64,000 nucleotides of DNA from Rhodovastum sp963714255 (GCA_963714255.1 CAVQNU010000019.1:48202-112201); one strand, 5' to 3'; positions 43,018 through 52,804 are shown, counted from the first letter of the stretch. The notes: generated by a model not told the origin, from the sequence alone. Program-made: numbers and translations.

Positions 43018-44133
43018 CTATTTGATTTTGCTGCCTGCGAGCATGCCGGCGAGGATGTAATCCATGGCCGAGGCGCCCGGGGCGGCAAGCGGCGGCTGGC
43101 TTTTCCGGCTCCAGACGGTTTCCGGCCGCGCCTGGAGGATGAAAATATTCCCGCCCGACGGCAGGTCCTTGTCCACCGCCCATTCGATGTCCATCGGCCG
43201 GCCGAAATGCTTCTCGATCTGCTTGCCCATCCAGGCGAGCTCGGTGATCTCGTCATCGATCAGCGACTGCACGTTCTGACGCTCCGCCGGCACCTCGACG
43301 GCGTGGGAGACCTGGCGCTGCAGATCGACCGTGTAGCAGACCAGCTTCTGCGAAATGGTGCGGTCGATGATATCGAGCGTCACCTTGTTCACCACGAAAT
43401 GGTCGGGCGTGACCTCGCCGGACACCACCGATTCACCGAAGCCGAAATTGGAGTCGATGACCATCATCGACCGGTCGCCATTGCCCGGATGCAGGGTGAA
43501 CATCACCCCGGCGGTGAAGGAGTTGGCCATCTTCTGCACGCCGACGCTGATCGCCATCTGCTCGTCGCGATAGCCGCGGTTGGCGCGGTAGGCGATCGCG
43601 CGGCCGGAATACAGGCTGGAGATGCAGCGGCGCATATGATCGAGTACTTCGTCGGCGCCGCGGATCCACAAAAACGTATCCTGCTGGCCGGCGAAGCTGG
43701 CGCCAGGCAAATCCTCCGCCGTGGCGCTGGACCGCACCGCCACCGGTGCGGCCGGCAGGCAGCAGCGCACCGACAGGCGCCGGTAGCTTTCCGCCACCAG
43801 ATCCTCCAGTTCCGGCGAAAATGCCTGCGCCTCGATAGCCGCACGGATGGTGGCGCTGGCACGCTCCACCGCCTCCAGGTCCTTGCAATCGAGCTTGTGC
43901 AGCAGCAGGGCCACTTCCCGCTCGATGCCCAATTCGGCCATGAAGGCGCGGTAGCCCCCGGTGGTGAGCGCAAATCCGGGCGGCACCCGCACGCCGGCCT
44001 GAATCAGTTCGCCCAGCGAGGCACATTTGCCGCCGACCAGGGGCACCGAATCCTTGTCGCAATCCTCGAACCAGCAGACCAGCGGCGCCCGCGCCGCGCG
44101 CCGGTCCTGCCTTGCGAACGCCGCCGTTGACAT
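43018..44133 (-). CDS. ppsB: Phenylphosphate synthase subunit B (PEP-synthase N-domain)
   Basis: 371 residues, about 40 kDa, corresponding to the ATP-grasp N-terminal domain of PEP synthase alone. VPLVGGKCASLGELIQAGVRVPPGFALTTGGY, VRSSATAEDLPGASFAGQQDTFL and FTLHPGNGDRSMMVIDSNFGFGESVVSGEVTPDHFVVNK are the nucleotide-binding motifs. DIEWAVDKDLPSGGNIFILQARPET closes the domain. In Thauera the second subunit has just this make-up and transfers the beta-phosphate of ATP together with subunit A. 12 bases after ppsA. Confidence 0.9.
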   Translation of the reverse strand: MSTAAFARQDRRAARAPLVCWFEDCDKDSVPLVGGKCASLGELIQAGVRVPPGFALTTGGYRAFMAELGIEREVALLLHKLDCKDLEAVERASATIRAAIEAQAFSPELEDLVAESYRRLSVRCCLPAAPVAVRSSATAEDLPGASFAGQQDTFLWIRGADEVLDHMRRCISSLYSGRAIAYRANRGYRDEQMAISVGVQKMANSFTAGVMFTLHPGNGDRSMMVIDSNFGFGESVVSGEVTPDHFVVNKVTLDIIDRTISQKLVCYTVDLQRQVSHAVEVPAERQNVQSLIDDEITELAWMGKQIEKHFGRPMDIEWAVDKDLPSGGNIFILQARPETVWSRKSQPPLAAPGASAMDYILAGMLAGSKIK

Positions 44134-44145
44134 GACGACCTGCCC

Positions 44146-45981
44146 TCAGCGCACGATGGAAATGACGCCGGAGGAGCCGTCGACGCGCAGCAACATGCCG
44201 GACTTGATCACTTTGGTGGCATAGCCGGTGCCGACCACCGCCGGCATGCCGTATTCGCGGCAGACGATGGCGGCATGGCTCATGACCCCGCCCACATCGG
44301 TGACGCAGGCGGTGATCTTGGCGAAAGCCGGCGCCCAGGACGGCGATGTCGTGGGTGCGACCAGGATTTCCCCCTCCTGCAGCTCGCTGACCTCGGCCAC
44401 GGTCTTGCACACCCGCGCGCGGCCCTCGACGATGCCCGGGCTGGCGGCGAAGCCTTTCAGTTCCGTGATGCTGGCGGGGTCTTTCGCCTCCTGCACCGCC
44501 GACCAGTCGGCCAGCGACTTGTTCATCACGCCCCACAGAACGATGGTGAAGGGCTCCTGGATCACTTCGGGGGCGGTGCCGATGGCCGGCGGCGGGCTCC
44601 ATTCCTTGAACTTCTGCATCACGCCCTTACGCCACTCGATTTCCTGCGGCCAGACCTTGGTGCCGCGCGGGGTCACGCCGGTCGCCCAGGCGGTGACCAC
44701 ATCCCACAGCGCCTGTTTGATTTCGTCGCGGCGCAGCAGCCAGATGTCTTCGATATCCGCGATCATGCCGTGGTCCTTCATGACCGCGGCGACTTCGCGC
44801 ATCTTGTTCCAGAACACCGAGTGGAACCAGTGCTCGACATAGAACAAATGGTTCTCGATATATGGGAACACGGTTTTGGAGCAGCCGAGCAGCTGATCGA
44901 ACTGGGCGCGATCCTCCTCGCTCTCGATCAGTTCGCGGTATTCGGCGGTGATGCGGTCGCGCTCGGCACGCACCTTCGCGGTGGGCCGCTCGATTGAAAC
45001 GCCCTGTTTGAGCTTTTCGATGTAGGTGGCGATGCCGCTCAGCGGGATGTTCATCTGGTCGTTCCAGCTCCGGTCATGGTGGAACCATCCGGTGCCGGTC
45101 GACACGTTGAACCAGGGGTCGCGCGCCTTTTCCAGCGCCGCCAGCCATTCGTCGCCCCGCGCGGCCTGTCGCAGTGCCGCCTCCACCTGCTTCCATTCCG
45201 GGCTCGACGTAAGCACCAGATCCAGCCCCAGTTCGATCGCCTTCCTGGCCAGGCCCTTCAGCTCCTCGTCGGGCTGGTACATGATCACGTCGATGCCGGA
45301 GATCATTTGGGTGATGCGCTGGGTCGGCATGCTCGGAAAGCGCTTCTGCATGAAGTCCATGAAAAACACGTAGGCAGCGTAACCGAGGTTGAGAAACTCG
45401 AAGTGATACTGCCAGCACTTGATGCCGAGGTTGATCAGATCATCGTAGTTCTTCAGCAGATGGTAGCCCTGCGATTCACCTAAAGCGTCGGTGACCACGC
45501 TCAGCGCCTCCATCTCCGGCAAGCTGGGGATTTTCACCGCCTCCAGCGCGCTTATGGTCGCCGCCATCTTGGCTTTCCATTTTTCCTCGAGCGCGTCCCA
45601 GTTTTTGTAGTAGTGCCCGGCGCGCTCCATGAAGTGCGGCGCGCGGCTGCCGATTTCGGCGGGGTCCTTGACCGGCACGGGTGAGATGTAGACGTAGCCG
45701 TTGATGATGCGGTGGTCGACACCGCGCACCGGCGGCACCATGAAAATGCGGTTGTTGTATTGCGACAGTGCCAAATACCAGGCCTCGTCCCAGATCGTAT
45801 CGAAGGGATACAGCGGCTCGGGGTAATGCAGCCCGTCGTTGAACCAGAAAGTTTCTTTTTCGTATGCGTTCCGCACGGGATCATCGGTGACGAACTGGTA
45901 GTGATAAGGGTACATCCTCTCCCAGCCCTCGGTGCCGGGAATCGGTTGCGCCTTGACGTCGTGCGGATTTGGAAAGTTCAT
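44146..45981 (-). CDS. ppsA: Phenylphosphate synthase subunit A (phosphohistidine domain)
   Basis: 611 residues, about 70 kDa. The first 500 residues are a PEP-synthase-related helical domain lacking the ATP-grasp. The C-terminus is the mobile phosphohistidine domain, AFAKITACVTDVGGVMSHAAIVCREYGMPAVVG, with the His of MSHAAIV as the phosphate acceptor. Phosphate passes from ATP via this His to phenol, giving phenylphosphate. CAGGAGG lies 8 bases before the ATG. First gene of the operon; the symbol here means phenylphosphate synthase, not PEP synthase. Confidence 0.9.
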   Translation of the reverse strand: MNFPNPHDVKAQPIPGTEGWERMYPYHYQFVTDDPVRNAYEKETFWFNDGLHYPEPLYPFDTIWDEAWYLALSQYNNRIFMVPPVRGVDHRIINGYVYISPVPVKDPAEIGSRAPHFMERAGHYYKNWDALEEKWKAKMAATISALEAVKIPSLPEMEALSVVTDALGESQGYHLLKNYDDLINLGIKCWQYHFEFLNLGYAAYVFFMDFMQKRFPSMPTQRITQMISGIDVIMYQPDEELKGLARKAIELGLDLVLTSSPEWKQVEAALRQAARGDEWLAALEKARDPWFNVSTGTGWFHHDRSWNDQMNIPLSGIATYIEKLKQGVSIERPTAKVRAERDRITAEYRELIESEEDRAQFDQLLGCSKTVFPYIENHLFYVEHWFHSVFWNKMREVAAVMKDHGMIADIEDIWLLRRDEIKQALWDVVTAWATGVTPRGTKVWPQEIEWRKGVMQKFKEWSPPPAIGTAPEVIQEPFTIVLWGVMNKSLADWSAVQEAKDPASITELKGFAASPGIVEGRARVCKTVAEVSELQEGEILVAPTTSPSWAPAFAKITACVTDVGGVMSHAAIVCREYGMPAVVGTGYATKVIKSGMLLRVDGSSGVISIVR

Positions 45982-46216
45982 TCTCGTTTCCTCCTGGGCG
46001 TTTCGCTTTTTATTGGCAATTTCTTGGAAGCTTTATCCTATGGCACAGCATAGTTTCTGTCAACACAAAACGACAAGCGCGTTTCTACAATAAAAAAGGC
46101 GAGTTTTTACCGCCGCTGACCATCTGCCAGCGGAATTTTCGTTCTCGTTGCTGCATCGCTGCGGACTGCTGGTCATGGTCGCGCCGGCCGCGGCGATGGA
46201 TAGCAGGCGGCTCACA

Positions 46217-46231
46217 GCACAAGTCGTGCCA
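46217..46231 (-). promoter_or_regulatory. Sigma-54 promoter facing ppsA
   Basis: Read on the minus strand: TGGCACGACTTGTGC, with GG and GC separated by exactly ten bases as in the TGGCACG-N4-TTGC consensus. Transcription would begin near 46205, leaving a leader of about 224 bases to the ppsA ATG. The neighbouring activator is of the sigma-54 class, which supports it. Confidence 0.72.
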
Positions 46232-46374
46232 GAAGGGGTGCGGTGGTGCGCCGGGATGACCGTCACGAGCGGGCTCGTGCTTCAGACCAGGCGCCCTGCG
46301 GCGATTGCTGCACTGCGCAACGCCGAACGCGACGCCTCGGGGCGGCGGATCACTCCGTTCGCGGGAACAGACGC

Positions 46375-46390
46375 CTGATGATTTGGTAAA
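46375..46390. promoter_or_regulatory. Upstream activator box 1 (proximal)
   Basis: CTGATGATTTGGTAAA shares 13 of 16 bases with box 2, is centred 40 bases from it, and lies about 175 bases upstream of the inferred ppsA transcript start. This is the normal distance for enhancer sites of XylR/DmpR proteins. Confidence 0.5.
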
Positions 46391-46414
46391 TTTCGCCGCG
46401 ACCGGACCGGCCGG

Positions 46415-46430
46415 TTGACGATTTGGTCAA
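46415..46430. promoter_or_regulatory. Upstream activator box 2 (distal)
   Basis: TTGACGATTTGGTCAA has TTGAC and GTCAA arms, the TTGA-N8-TCAA architecture of XylR/DmpR/PoxR upstream activating sequences. Centred about 217 bases from the inferred ppsA start site. Confidence 0.6.
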
Positions 46431-46499
46431 GCTCCAGGTGGTGCCCCCTCATCGCGGGCCGGCGAGCGCGGGGCGATAGGGGAAAGGCGATGAACCTGT

Positions 46500-46578
46500 C
46501 TAAAATAGTGGGGTCCAGGGGCCTCTCGGCCCTTGGCGGGTCCAGGGCAGAGCCCTGGCCTTGCTTCCTTCCTTCCTT
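46500..46578 (+). repeat. Dispersed palindromic repeat, copy G
   Basis: CTAAAATAGTGGGGTCC, a GGCCTCTCGGCC stem, then CCAGGGCAGAGCCCTGG and a CCTTGCTTCC tail. It separates the activator boxes from the activator gene. Confidence 0.85.
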
Positions 46579-46692
46579 CATCGCCCCGCACGCAAGCGAT
46601 CACGCTTTGCGAACCCCGCCGATTGGGCTATGTCTGTCCAATCCACCCGGAAACACGCGCGGATGGACGTCCATGGGAAACGTCGGGAGACA

Positions 46693-48459
46693 ATGAACTC
46701 CAGGTTGCGCCGTATCGGACGAGGCCGCAATGACCCCGGCAGCGTCAGCGACGATCTGCGCGCGCATCTCCATTTTTCGGCCGATACCGGCCAGATCTGG
46801 CTGCACGAGTACCGCATGCTGTTGGTCCATGTCGAGGCCATAGCATCGCTGCGCAAGGAATTGATCGACACGCTCGGCATGGTTCGTGCCCAGGCGCTGT
46901 TCATGCGCATGGGTTACACCGCCGGTGCACGCGATGCCGAGCTCGCGCGCACCCGCGCCGAAGGCGCCAGCGACACGGACATTTTCATGACCGGGCCGCA
47001 GCTGCATTCCCTCGAAGGCGTTGTTAACGTCACCCCCATCAGGCTGGAACTCGATCGCCTCGCCGGAACGTTCTATGGCGAGTTCCTGTGGGAAAACGCG
47101 TGGGAAGGCCAGTCGCACAAACGCTATTACGGTCCCCACACCGAGCCGGTGTGCTGGTCGCAGATCGGCTACGCCTGCGGCTACACCACGACCTTCATGG
47201 GCCGACCGGTGCTGTACAAGGAGGTCGCCTGCGTCGGCATGGGCGACAACGCCTGCCGCATCATCGGCAAACCGGTCGAAGAATGGGACGACGCGTCCGA
47301 ATACGCGCGCATTTTCGACCGTGAGTCGATCGCCGACCAGTTGATCGACCTGCAAACCCAGGTCGTGCAGCTGCGCTCGTCGATCAACGAGAAAGACAGG
47401 CTGCCCGCAGACATGGTGGGCAACTCGCGCGGCTTTCGTGCCGCTTTCGAACTGTTGCGCCAGGCGGCCAGCAGTCAGATCGCCGTGCTGCTGCTGGGCG
47501 AGACCGGGGTCGGCAAGGAGTTGTTCGCGCGCGCCCTGCACGACCACAGCGCGCGCAGCAAGGAAGCCTTCGTCGCCATCAATTGCGCCGCCATTCCGCA
47601 CGATCTGGTGGAGTTGGAACTGTTCGGCGTGGTGAAAGGCGCCTACACGGGCGCGCTGGTGTCGCGCCCCGGCCGCTTCGAACGCGCCAACGGCGGCACG
47701 CTGTTTCTCGATGAAATCGGCGACCTGCCGCCATCCACCCAGGCCAAGCTGCTGCGCGTGCTGCAGGAAGGCGAGATCGAGCGGCTCGGCGACGACAAGA
47801 TCCGCAAGGTCAATGTGCGTCTGGTGGCCGCCACCAATCTCGACCTGAAGCAACTGGTGCGCGAAGGCAGATTCCGGGCTGATCTGTACTACCGGCTCGC
47901 TGCCTATCCGATCGTCATCCCGCCCTTGCGCGAACGCAAGGAAGACATCGCCCTTCTGGCCAAGGCTTTCCTGGCCAAATATGCAGCAACGCACGGCAAA
48001 AAGCTGCGCGGTTTTAGCGACAAGGCCAAGGACAGCCTGCTCGCCTATCCCTGGCCGGGCAACATCCGTGAACTGCAGAATACGGTGGAACGCGGCGTCA
48101 TCCTGGCCGCCAGCGGTTGCTGGGTCCAGGTCAGCCATTTGTTCTCGTCCTGCGGGGATGAGGCGCCGCGCGAATTCGGCCTCGGCAGCAATGGCGAAGT
48201 GGGCATCAGCCGCGGCGCGACCGCCGACGCGCTTTGCGATGTGGTGCTGAACGGCAGCATGACGCTCGACCAGCTCGAAGCCATGCTGCTGCAGGCCGCG
48301 GTTGACAAGGCGCGCGGCAATCTATCCGCCGCTGCCCGCATGCTGGGCCTCACCCGGCCGCAACTGGCCTACCGGCTGAAACGGCGGAACGACGAGACGG
48401 CGGCGGACGAGGAGGCGGCGGCGGTGGCGGCAGACCCGGACATGCCGCCGCCGCCATGA
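46693..48459 (+). CDS. Sigma-54 activator of the XylR/DmpR type (phenol-sensing)
   Basis: 588 residues. An N-terminal XylR_N aromatic-sensing domain (about 20-115) is followed by a V4R domain (about 120-195: EACVGMGDNACRIIG-like VACVGMGDNACRIIG). The AAA+ domain has Walker A LLLGETGVGKELFARALH, a GAYTGA loop in place of the common GAFTGA (ELFGVVKGAYTGA), Walker B GTLFLDEIGDLP, and R-finger RFRADLYYRL. The Fis-type helix-turn-helix is at NLSAAARMLGLTRPQLAYRLKRR. The ATG at 46693 has a GGGAGA site. Divergent position and promoter architecture make the pps operon its probable target. Confidence 0.9.
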   Translation: MNSRLRRIGRGRNDPGSVSDDLRAHLHFSADTGQIWLHEYRMLLVHVEAIASLRKELIDTLGMVRAQALFMRMGYTAGARDAELARTRAEGASDTDIFMTGPQLHSLEGVVNVTPIRLELDRLAGTFYGEFLWENAWEGQSHKRYYGPHTEPVCWSQIGYACGYTTTFMGRPVLYKEVACVGMGDNACRIIGKPVEEWDDASEYARIFDRESIADQLIDLQTQVVQLRSSINEKDRLPADMVGNSRGFRAAFELLRQAASSQIAVLLLGETGVGKELFARALHDHSARSKEAFVAINCAAIPHDLVELELFGVVKGAYTGALVSRPGRFERANGGTLFLDEIGDLPPSTQAKLLRVLQEGEIERLGDDKIRKVNVRLVAATNLDLKQLVREGRFRADLYYRLAAYPIVIPPLRERKEDIALLAKAFLAKYAATHGKKLRGFSDKAKDSLLAYPWPGNIRELQNTVERGVILAASGCWVQVSHLFSSCGDEAPREFGLGSNGEVGISRGATADALCDVVLNGSMTLDQLEAMLLQAAVDKARGNLSAAARMLGLTRPQLAYRLKRRNDETAADEEAAAVAADPDMPPPP

Positions 48460-48911
48460 GCACGGCGTTGAACCAACGGGTGCGCGCCTATTTGCAAACC
48501 CATCACGTCGCCACGCTGGCGACCATGGCGGCGGATGGTCCCTGGGCGGCCGCGGTGTTCTATGTCAATGATGGTACGACGTTGTATTTCCTATCCTCGC
48601 CAAACAGCCGCCATTGCCGCAACCTGCACCAGGATGCGCGCGCCGCCGCCACCATCCAGGCCGACACCGCTAACTGGGCGGAGATCAAGGGCGTGCAGTT
48701 GGAGGGCACCGTCAGCCTGCTGGAGGGTGCCGAGGAAGACCGGGCGCGCCGACTTTACGGGGAGAAATTCCCGCTCGTCGGCAACCTGGCACAGGCCCCG
48801 GCTGCCATCGTCGCGGCGCTTGCGCGGGTCCGTTGGTACCGCCTGGCGCCGGCGCGGCTTTTCTTCATCGACAACGCGGCCGGTTTCGGCCGGCGCGATG
48901 CGATCATATAG
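48456..48911 (+). CDS. Pyridoxamine 5'-phosphate oxidase-like (split-barrel) protein
   Basis: 151 residues. HHVATLATMAADGPWAAAVFYVNDGTTLYFLSSPNSRHCRNL is the flavin-binding split-barrel opening; IKGVQLEGTVSLLEG and YRLAPARLFFIDNAAGFGRR follow. The family reduces or binds flavins, heme or F420 and the exact activity is unknown. Overlaps the activator stop by ATGA, so it is co-translated with it; a flavin role beside a prenyl-FMN system is tempting but speculative. Confidence 0.85.
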   Translation: MSTALNQRVRAYLQTHHVATLATMAADGPWAAAVFYVNDGTTLYFLSSPNSRHCRNLHQDARAAATIQADTANWAEIKGVQLEGTVSLLEGAEEDRARRLYGEKFPLVGNLAQAPAAIVAALARVRWYRLAPARLFFIDNAAGFGRRDAII

Positions 48912-48929
48912 ACACAGGGTGGGCCGGCG

Positions 48930-49030
48930 AAGGAAGGCCAGGGCTCTGCCCTGGACCCGCCAAGGGGCAGTGGCCCCTTGGATCCCATTCCTTAAGGTGC
49001 GGGGTCGGGGGCAGAGCCCTGGCCTTCCTT
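48930..49030. repeat. Dispersed palindromic repeat, copy H (double)
   Basis: Two arms face each other: AAGGAAGGCCAGGGCTCTGC on the left and GGGCAGAGCCCTGGCCTTCC on the right, with a CCAAGGGGCAGTGGCCCCTTGG stem and CTTAAG near the centre. Confidence 0.88.
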
Positions 49031-49084
49031 CGCCGACTTACCGGCCATCCGCAGCAGCAATCGACCCGCCACGGACCTGACAGC

Positions 49085-49841
49085 ATGAAGCCGGCCGCCC
49101 TGATCTTCGATGTCGACGGCACCCTTGCGGAAACCGAGGAGTTGCACCGGCAGGCGTTCAACGAAACCTTCGCCGCCTTTGGGCTGCCCTGGCGGTGGGA
49201 CCGCGCGCTGTACCGCAAACTCCTGGATGTTGCTGGAGGCAAGGAGCGGCTCCGCCATTACCTCGACGCCTATGATCCGCCATCCGCCGCCGCCGCGGCT
49301 GGGCGCATCGCTGCGCTGCACGCGGCCAAAACAGCGCGCTACACGGCGCTGGTCGATGCGGGTGCGGCCAGGCTCCGGCCCGGAGTTCGGCCGCCTGATC
49401 GGCGAGGCGCGGCGGCAGGGCGTGGCATTGGCCATCGCGACCACAACGAACCTGTCGAATGTTCAATCCCTGTTGCGGGCGACGCTCGGCCAGGACGGGC
49501 TTGACGCGTTCGCGATGATCGGCGCCGGCGACATGGTCGAGGCCAAGAAGCCGGCGCCGGATATCTACAACGTGGTGCTGGAACGTCTGGCGCTGCCGGT
49601 CGGAGGCTGCGTTGCTTTTGAAGATTCGGCCATCGGTCTGGCGGCCGCCCTTGCCGCGAAGGTGCCGGTCGTGGTGACGCCCAGCGTTTACACCGATGAC
49701 CAGGCTTTCCCCGGCGCGCTCTCCGTGGTGAGCCATCTTGGCGATCAGGACGCGCCATACTATCATCTTGCCGGGGCCGGAGCGGACACCAACGTGGTGA
49801 CCCTTGCGGCGCTGGCCCGCTGGCTGGGCGAGCCTGGTTGA
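49085..49841 (+). CDS. HAD hydrolase of CbbY type, frameshifted
   Basis: About 251 residues when one extra base near 49388 is skipped. The first part starts MKPAALIFDVDGTLAETEELHRQAFNETF (nucleophile Asp and general acid Asp). After the shift LIGEARRQGVALAIATTTN, AKKPAPDIYNVVLERL and CVAFEDSAIGLAAALAA complete the HAD motifs. As sequenced the reading frame is broken, so the gene is inactive or carries a sequencing error. Phosphoglycolate or sugar-phosphate substrates are typical. A HAD phosphatase is also a subunit of Thauera phenylphosphate carboxylase, but that one is shorter. Confidence 0.75.
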
Positions 49842-50896
49842 CCTCACGAAGAGCAGACGGGCTTGAATAGTGCTCGTTGATCGAAACCAGATCATATGCG
49901 TACGGTGGCGGAGTGACTGGCGCGTGCTCTCGGCTGCCGGCGAACTATGCTGTTGATCATGACCTGCAGGTCGGCGATGAGCCATCATTGCGCACAAAAC
50001 TTGCGTAACGGCTGTGGGATTTGCCGGTTCCGACCTGGCGTCGCAACTGGTTGATCCACAACGTTTGTGTGACAGAAATTATTTTGCCGATCCATGAGAT
50101 TGAAATACTGCGCATTGGACGGAGGTTTGGTGTTCCGATTGACTGCAAGCGCCATTACGACGGAATCCCGGCCGCCGTTACTCAATTCATTGTCATGGTC
50201 GATTGCGGCGATGCGGCCTCTCAAGGTGAGGCGCTTGGCCAACTGGTCGGCTCGGCGGGCGGGCGACGGCTGCGCGGCAAGGACGGGCGCGCGCTGAACA
50301 TCGAGCATAAGGTATAAGTCGACCCGACGACACAATAGGCATCTCCGGCGTCATCGACCCGGCCAGCCGCCCGTTGCGTGAGTACCCTGCCTCGGGCGAA
50401 CCGGGGCACGTGGTCGGCGGCGCCGGTGATCAGATCGTGGCGAATTCCGGCTGCAAACGCGACCGCGGGCCGGCGTTGATCAGCGGCGCCCGTTTGCACG
50501 GCGCGTTCTGACGCGCCCGCCTCGGCAGGCGCGGCCAACCCGGCCGGGCGGCCGGGGACACACGATTGCAAATATAGCTGCGCAGATATGTTCCTGCCCG
50601 GCGGCCGGTCCGCCGGAGCCGATCGAGACCGGTCGCCCGACCTGGCAATTCGTTTCCATCCGGCACATCGCAGTGGCTGACGGGGGCCGATTTTCGGGCG
50701 CCCGGCGGTGACGGAACATCTCAAACCGCTGGCGTATGTAACGCTCTAGGCTGTGCCGACATCGGCCGGGCTGGCGGAGTTATGCGTTTTCATTGGATTG
50801 ATCCCGGCGCAAAATCGACGCATACATTCGGAATGTAACCATGTCGGTGCAGATCTAACGCTGCTCTGCAACTACGTTGGTGCAGGAGAGACCAGG
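49842..50896. other. Gene-poor stretch
   Basis: Only weak overlapping frames occur; one of 98 codons (50021-50317, TTG start, beginning PVPTWRRNWLIHNVCV) is AT-richer than its surroundings and resembles no family I know. No repeat or RNA gene was recognised. Confidence 0.45.
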
Positions 50897-51175
50897 ATGC
50901 CGCGCTGTAAGACGTTGATCATCGGAATCGCAGTCGGGTTCGGCCTCTCACTTTCGGTGGTCCAGGCGCTCGCGGCCAGCAGTCAGCCACGCGGAAATTC
51001 TCCCACCAACACCATCTGGGTTAAGGGTGGGGCGTCGACCAAGCATAAGGTGATCGTCAGGGAAGCCCTGATGAACCAGAGCATTCATTCACAGGGCACC
51101 AATAATTCCCCGGCAGACCCTGGTCAGTTTGCCGCTGGAGCGGATGAGGCCCGGGGCCTCGATCAGCACCATTAA
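50897..51175 (+). CDS. Small exported protein of unknown family
   Basis: 92 residues. A clear signal peptide (KTLIIGIAVGFGLSLSVVQALAAS) follows a GCAGGAGAG ribosome site. The mature part is short, polar and rich in Asn, Ser and Gln, with no cysteines and no recognised domain. It stands alone in decayed DNA, so expression is uncertain. Confidence 0.5.
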   Translation: MPRCKTLIIGIAVGFGLSLSVVQALAASSQPRGNSPTNTIWVKGGASTKHKVIVREALMNQSIHSQGTNNSPADPGQFAAGADEARGLDQHH

Positions 51176-52128
51176 TCCGCTTTTTCCGCCGAAATCTGGG
51201 TTCCCGGAACGAGGGCTGCGAGGCGCTGATTTCAACCGCGGCTGCGGTGTGGCGAAGGCCCGATCGTTGCCGTTCACGCCGCGTTCGCACGTTTTGGCTC
51301 TGCAGTCGGGCGCCGATTTGGTATTGCGGCCGGTGATTGTAATCGGACGAGGGCCGCTTTCGGCGGCGACCAGGTCACCTCTCCGGGTGGCGTAATCGCG
51401 CCTGGCGCGGTCGCGTGTGGGACGAAAAGCCGCCCTGGCTGCGGCCCAAAGCCTCGCGCGCCGGCGCATCACCCCCGATGGCGCCGTTTCGGTGCGCGCC
51501 GGCGGCGTGTTGGTGGGCTCGGACGACGTTCGCAGCCGATCCGCCCACGCCGGCCGGATTGCCGCCAGCTTTTTGCGTTCGCGGATTGAAGGGCAGTGGC
51601 AACGTGGCAGGTCAGGGCCGGGCGACCGTCAACCATAGCGCCTATGGTTGCCGGTAAGGGTGGGGTCTGCGGCGGAGCGTGGCCAGCGTAATAAACCTTC
51701 CTTTGACCGCGCGGGTGATCGGATGCCTCCAAGGCCGGACGATTGTGCCGATCCGGTTCTTGTTTCCAAGGCATTGCAACCCCTCGGCGATTTTCGCCAC
51801 CGGCTCGCAGTGTTGCTGACCGGGCTGCGTGGGCCGGCGTTTGCGACACAATTTTAGGGCGCGGCGATAATGCGGACACATAAAATTACGAACGACCCGA
51901 TTTTGCGCGGGGAGCCGTCCCGCCGGGGACAATTCCGCGCATAAGCGCGAAGAGGCCCAATAATAAAGCCTCATCGCTTCGGTGCTGGCGGCGATTTTTG
52001 TTAAGAATTACACTGCGTAACAAATCTACATAAAATCAGGGCGGCTCTCACCTTTTTGTGTGGAAACGAGCACGGCGCTCGCGTACGATTAAAAGGAAAT
52101 GGCCAGCCGGGCCATGCGGGAGGGTGTC
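51176..52128. other. No convincing gene
   Basis: Frames on both strands are short, Arg/Pro-rich and mutually overlapping. The last 200 bases become AT-rich, with TTTTGTTAAGAATTACACTG near 52000, and may hold a promoter for the frame that follows. Confidence 0.45.
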
Positions 52129-52804
52129 ATGCTGCGAGCGGCCAAGCCGATCGGCGAGGCGGAGCGAGCGGGAACGACAAAGATTATGGGCAAGCCCGCA
52201 GTAAGCGTCCGCCTCGGCGGGATGCGCAGTGACACGGTCCGGCAGATCAAGGCATATCGCGCTCCTAACATCGTGGCGGTCGCGGTTCTGCTGGCCGGGC
52301 TGGCGGTGGTGCCGGTCCGCGCCGAACAAGACGCGGCCAAGCCATCGCCGCGGGGCTCGGTGGTGATCGGCGGAGCGAGCGTGGTGCTGGTGGCCGCTAA
52401 CGCCAGAACTCTATGCCCTTGTCGACCGGCTCGAGGACAACGCCCCGGTGGCCGACGCCGCGCTGTCCATCGACCTCGCGGACGGGTCCAGTCTGAACCT
52501 GTCGCGCGTATCGGATGGTTTCTTTGTGGCTCCCTTCAACCGGGCCGGCCACATGGAGGACGCCTTCATGATTTCGCTGGCTTCGCCGGACGCCACCGGG
52601 GACGGAGCGGCCGAGATACAGTATGAGGACACACCCCTGGAGGTGCCCCCGGCGGTCCATTCCGATCTTCGCGCCAATTCCGTCGTCGCAGTATCGGTGG
52701 GCGCCATCGGAGCGGCGCTGGCGGGCTCGGCGATGCTGCTGACACGCACACGGCGCCGCCGGGCGGCAGTGCCGCCGGCCGGCTCCGCGGTGGCGAGGCT
52801 ATAG
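52129..52804 (+). pseudogene. Frameshifted membrane-anchored protein
   Basis: The first frame gives an exported start (NIVAVAVLLAGLAVVPVRAEQ), then GSVVIGGASVVLVA. A frameshift at about 52390-52403 moves coding to ELYALVDRLEDNAPVADAAL, a DGSSLNLSRVSDGFFVAPF stretch, and a C-terminal membrane span (VVAVSVGAIGAALAGSAMLL) with a basic tail. This resembles accessory proteins that precede efflux membrane-fusion components. The family is uncertain; possible starts are 52129 and 52186. Confidence 0.5.

Noticed and set aside
46030..46055. Plus-strand TGGCACAGCATAG as a second sigma-54 promoter in the pps intergenic region
   Set aside because: There is no GC at the -12 position.
49085..49841. HAD gene as the small phosphatase subunit of phenylphosphate carboxylase
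   Set aside because: It has the length and motifs of CbbY-type HAD enzymes, is outside the operon on the other strand, and is frameshifted.
49985..50335. Minus-strand 116-codon frame in the gene-poor stretch
   Set aside because: No family similarity, no ribosome site, and it overlaps an equally weak frame on the other strand.
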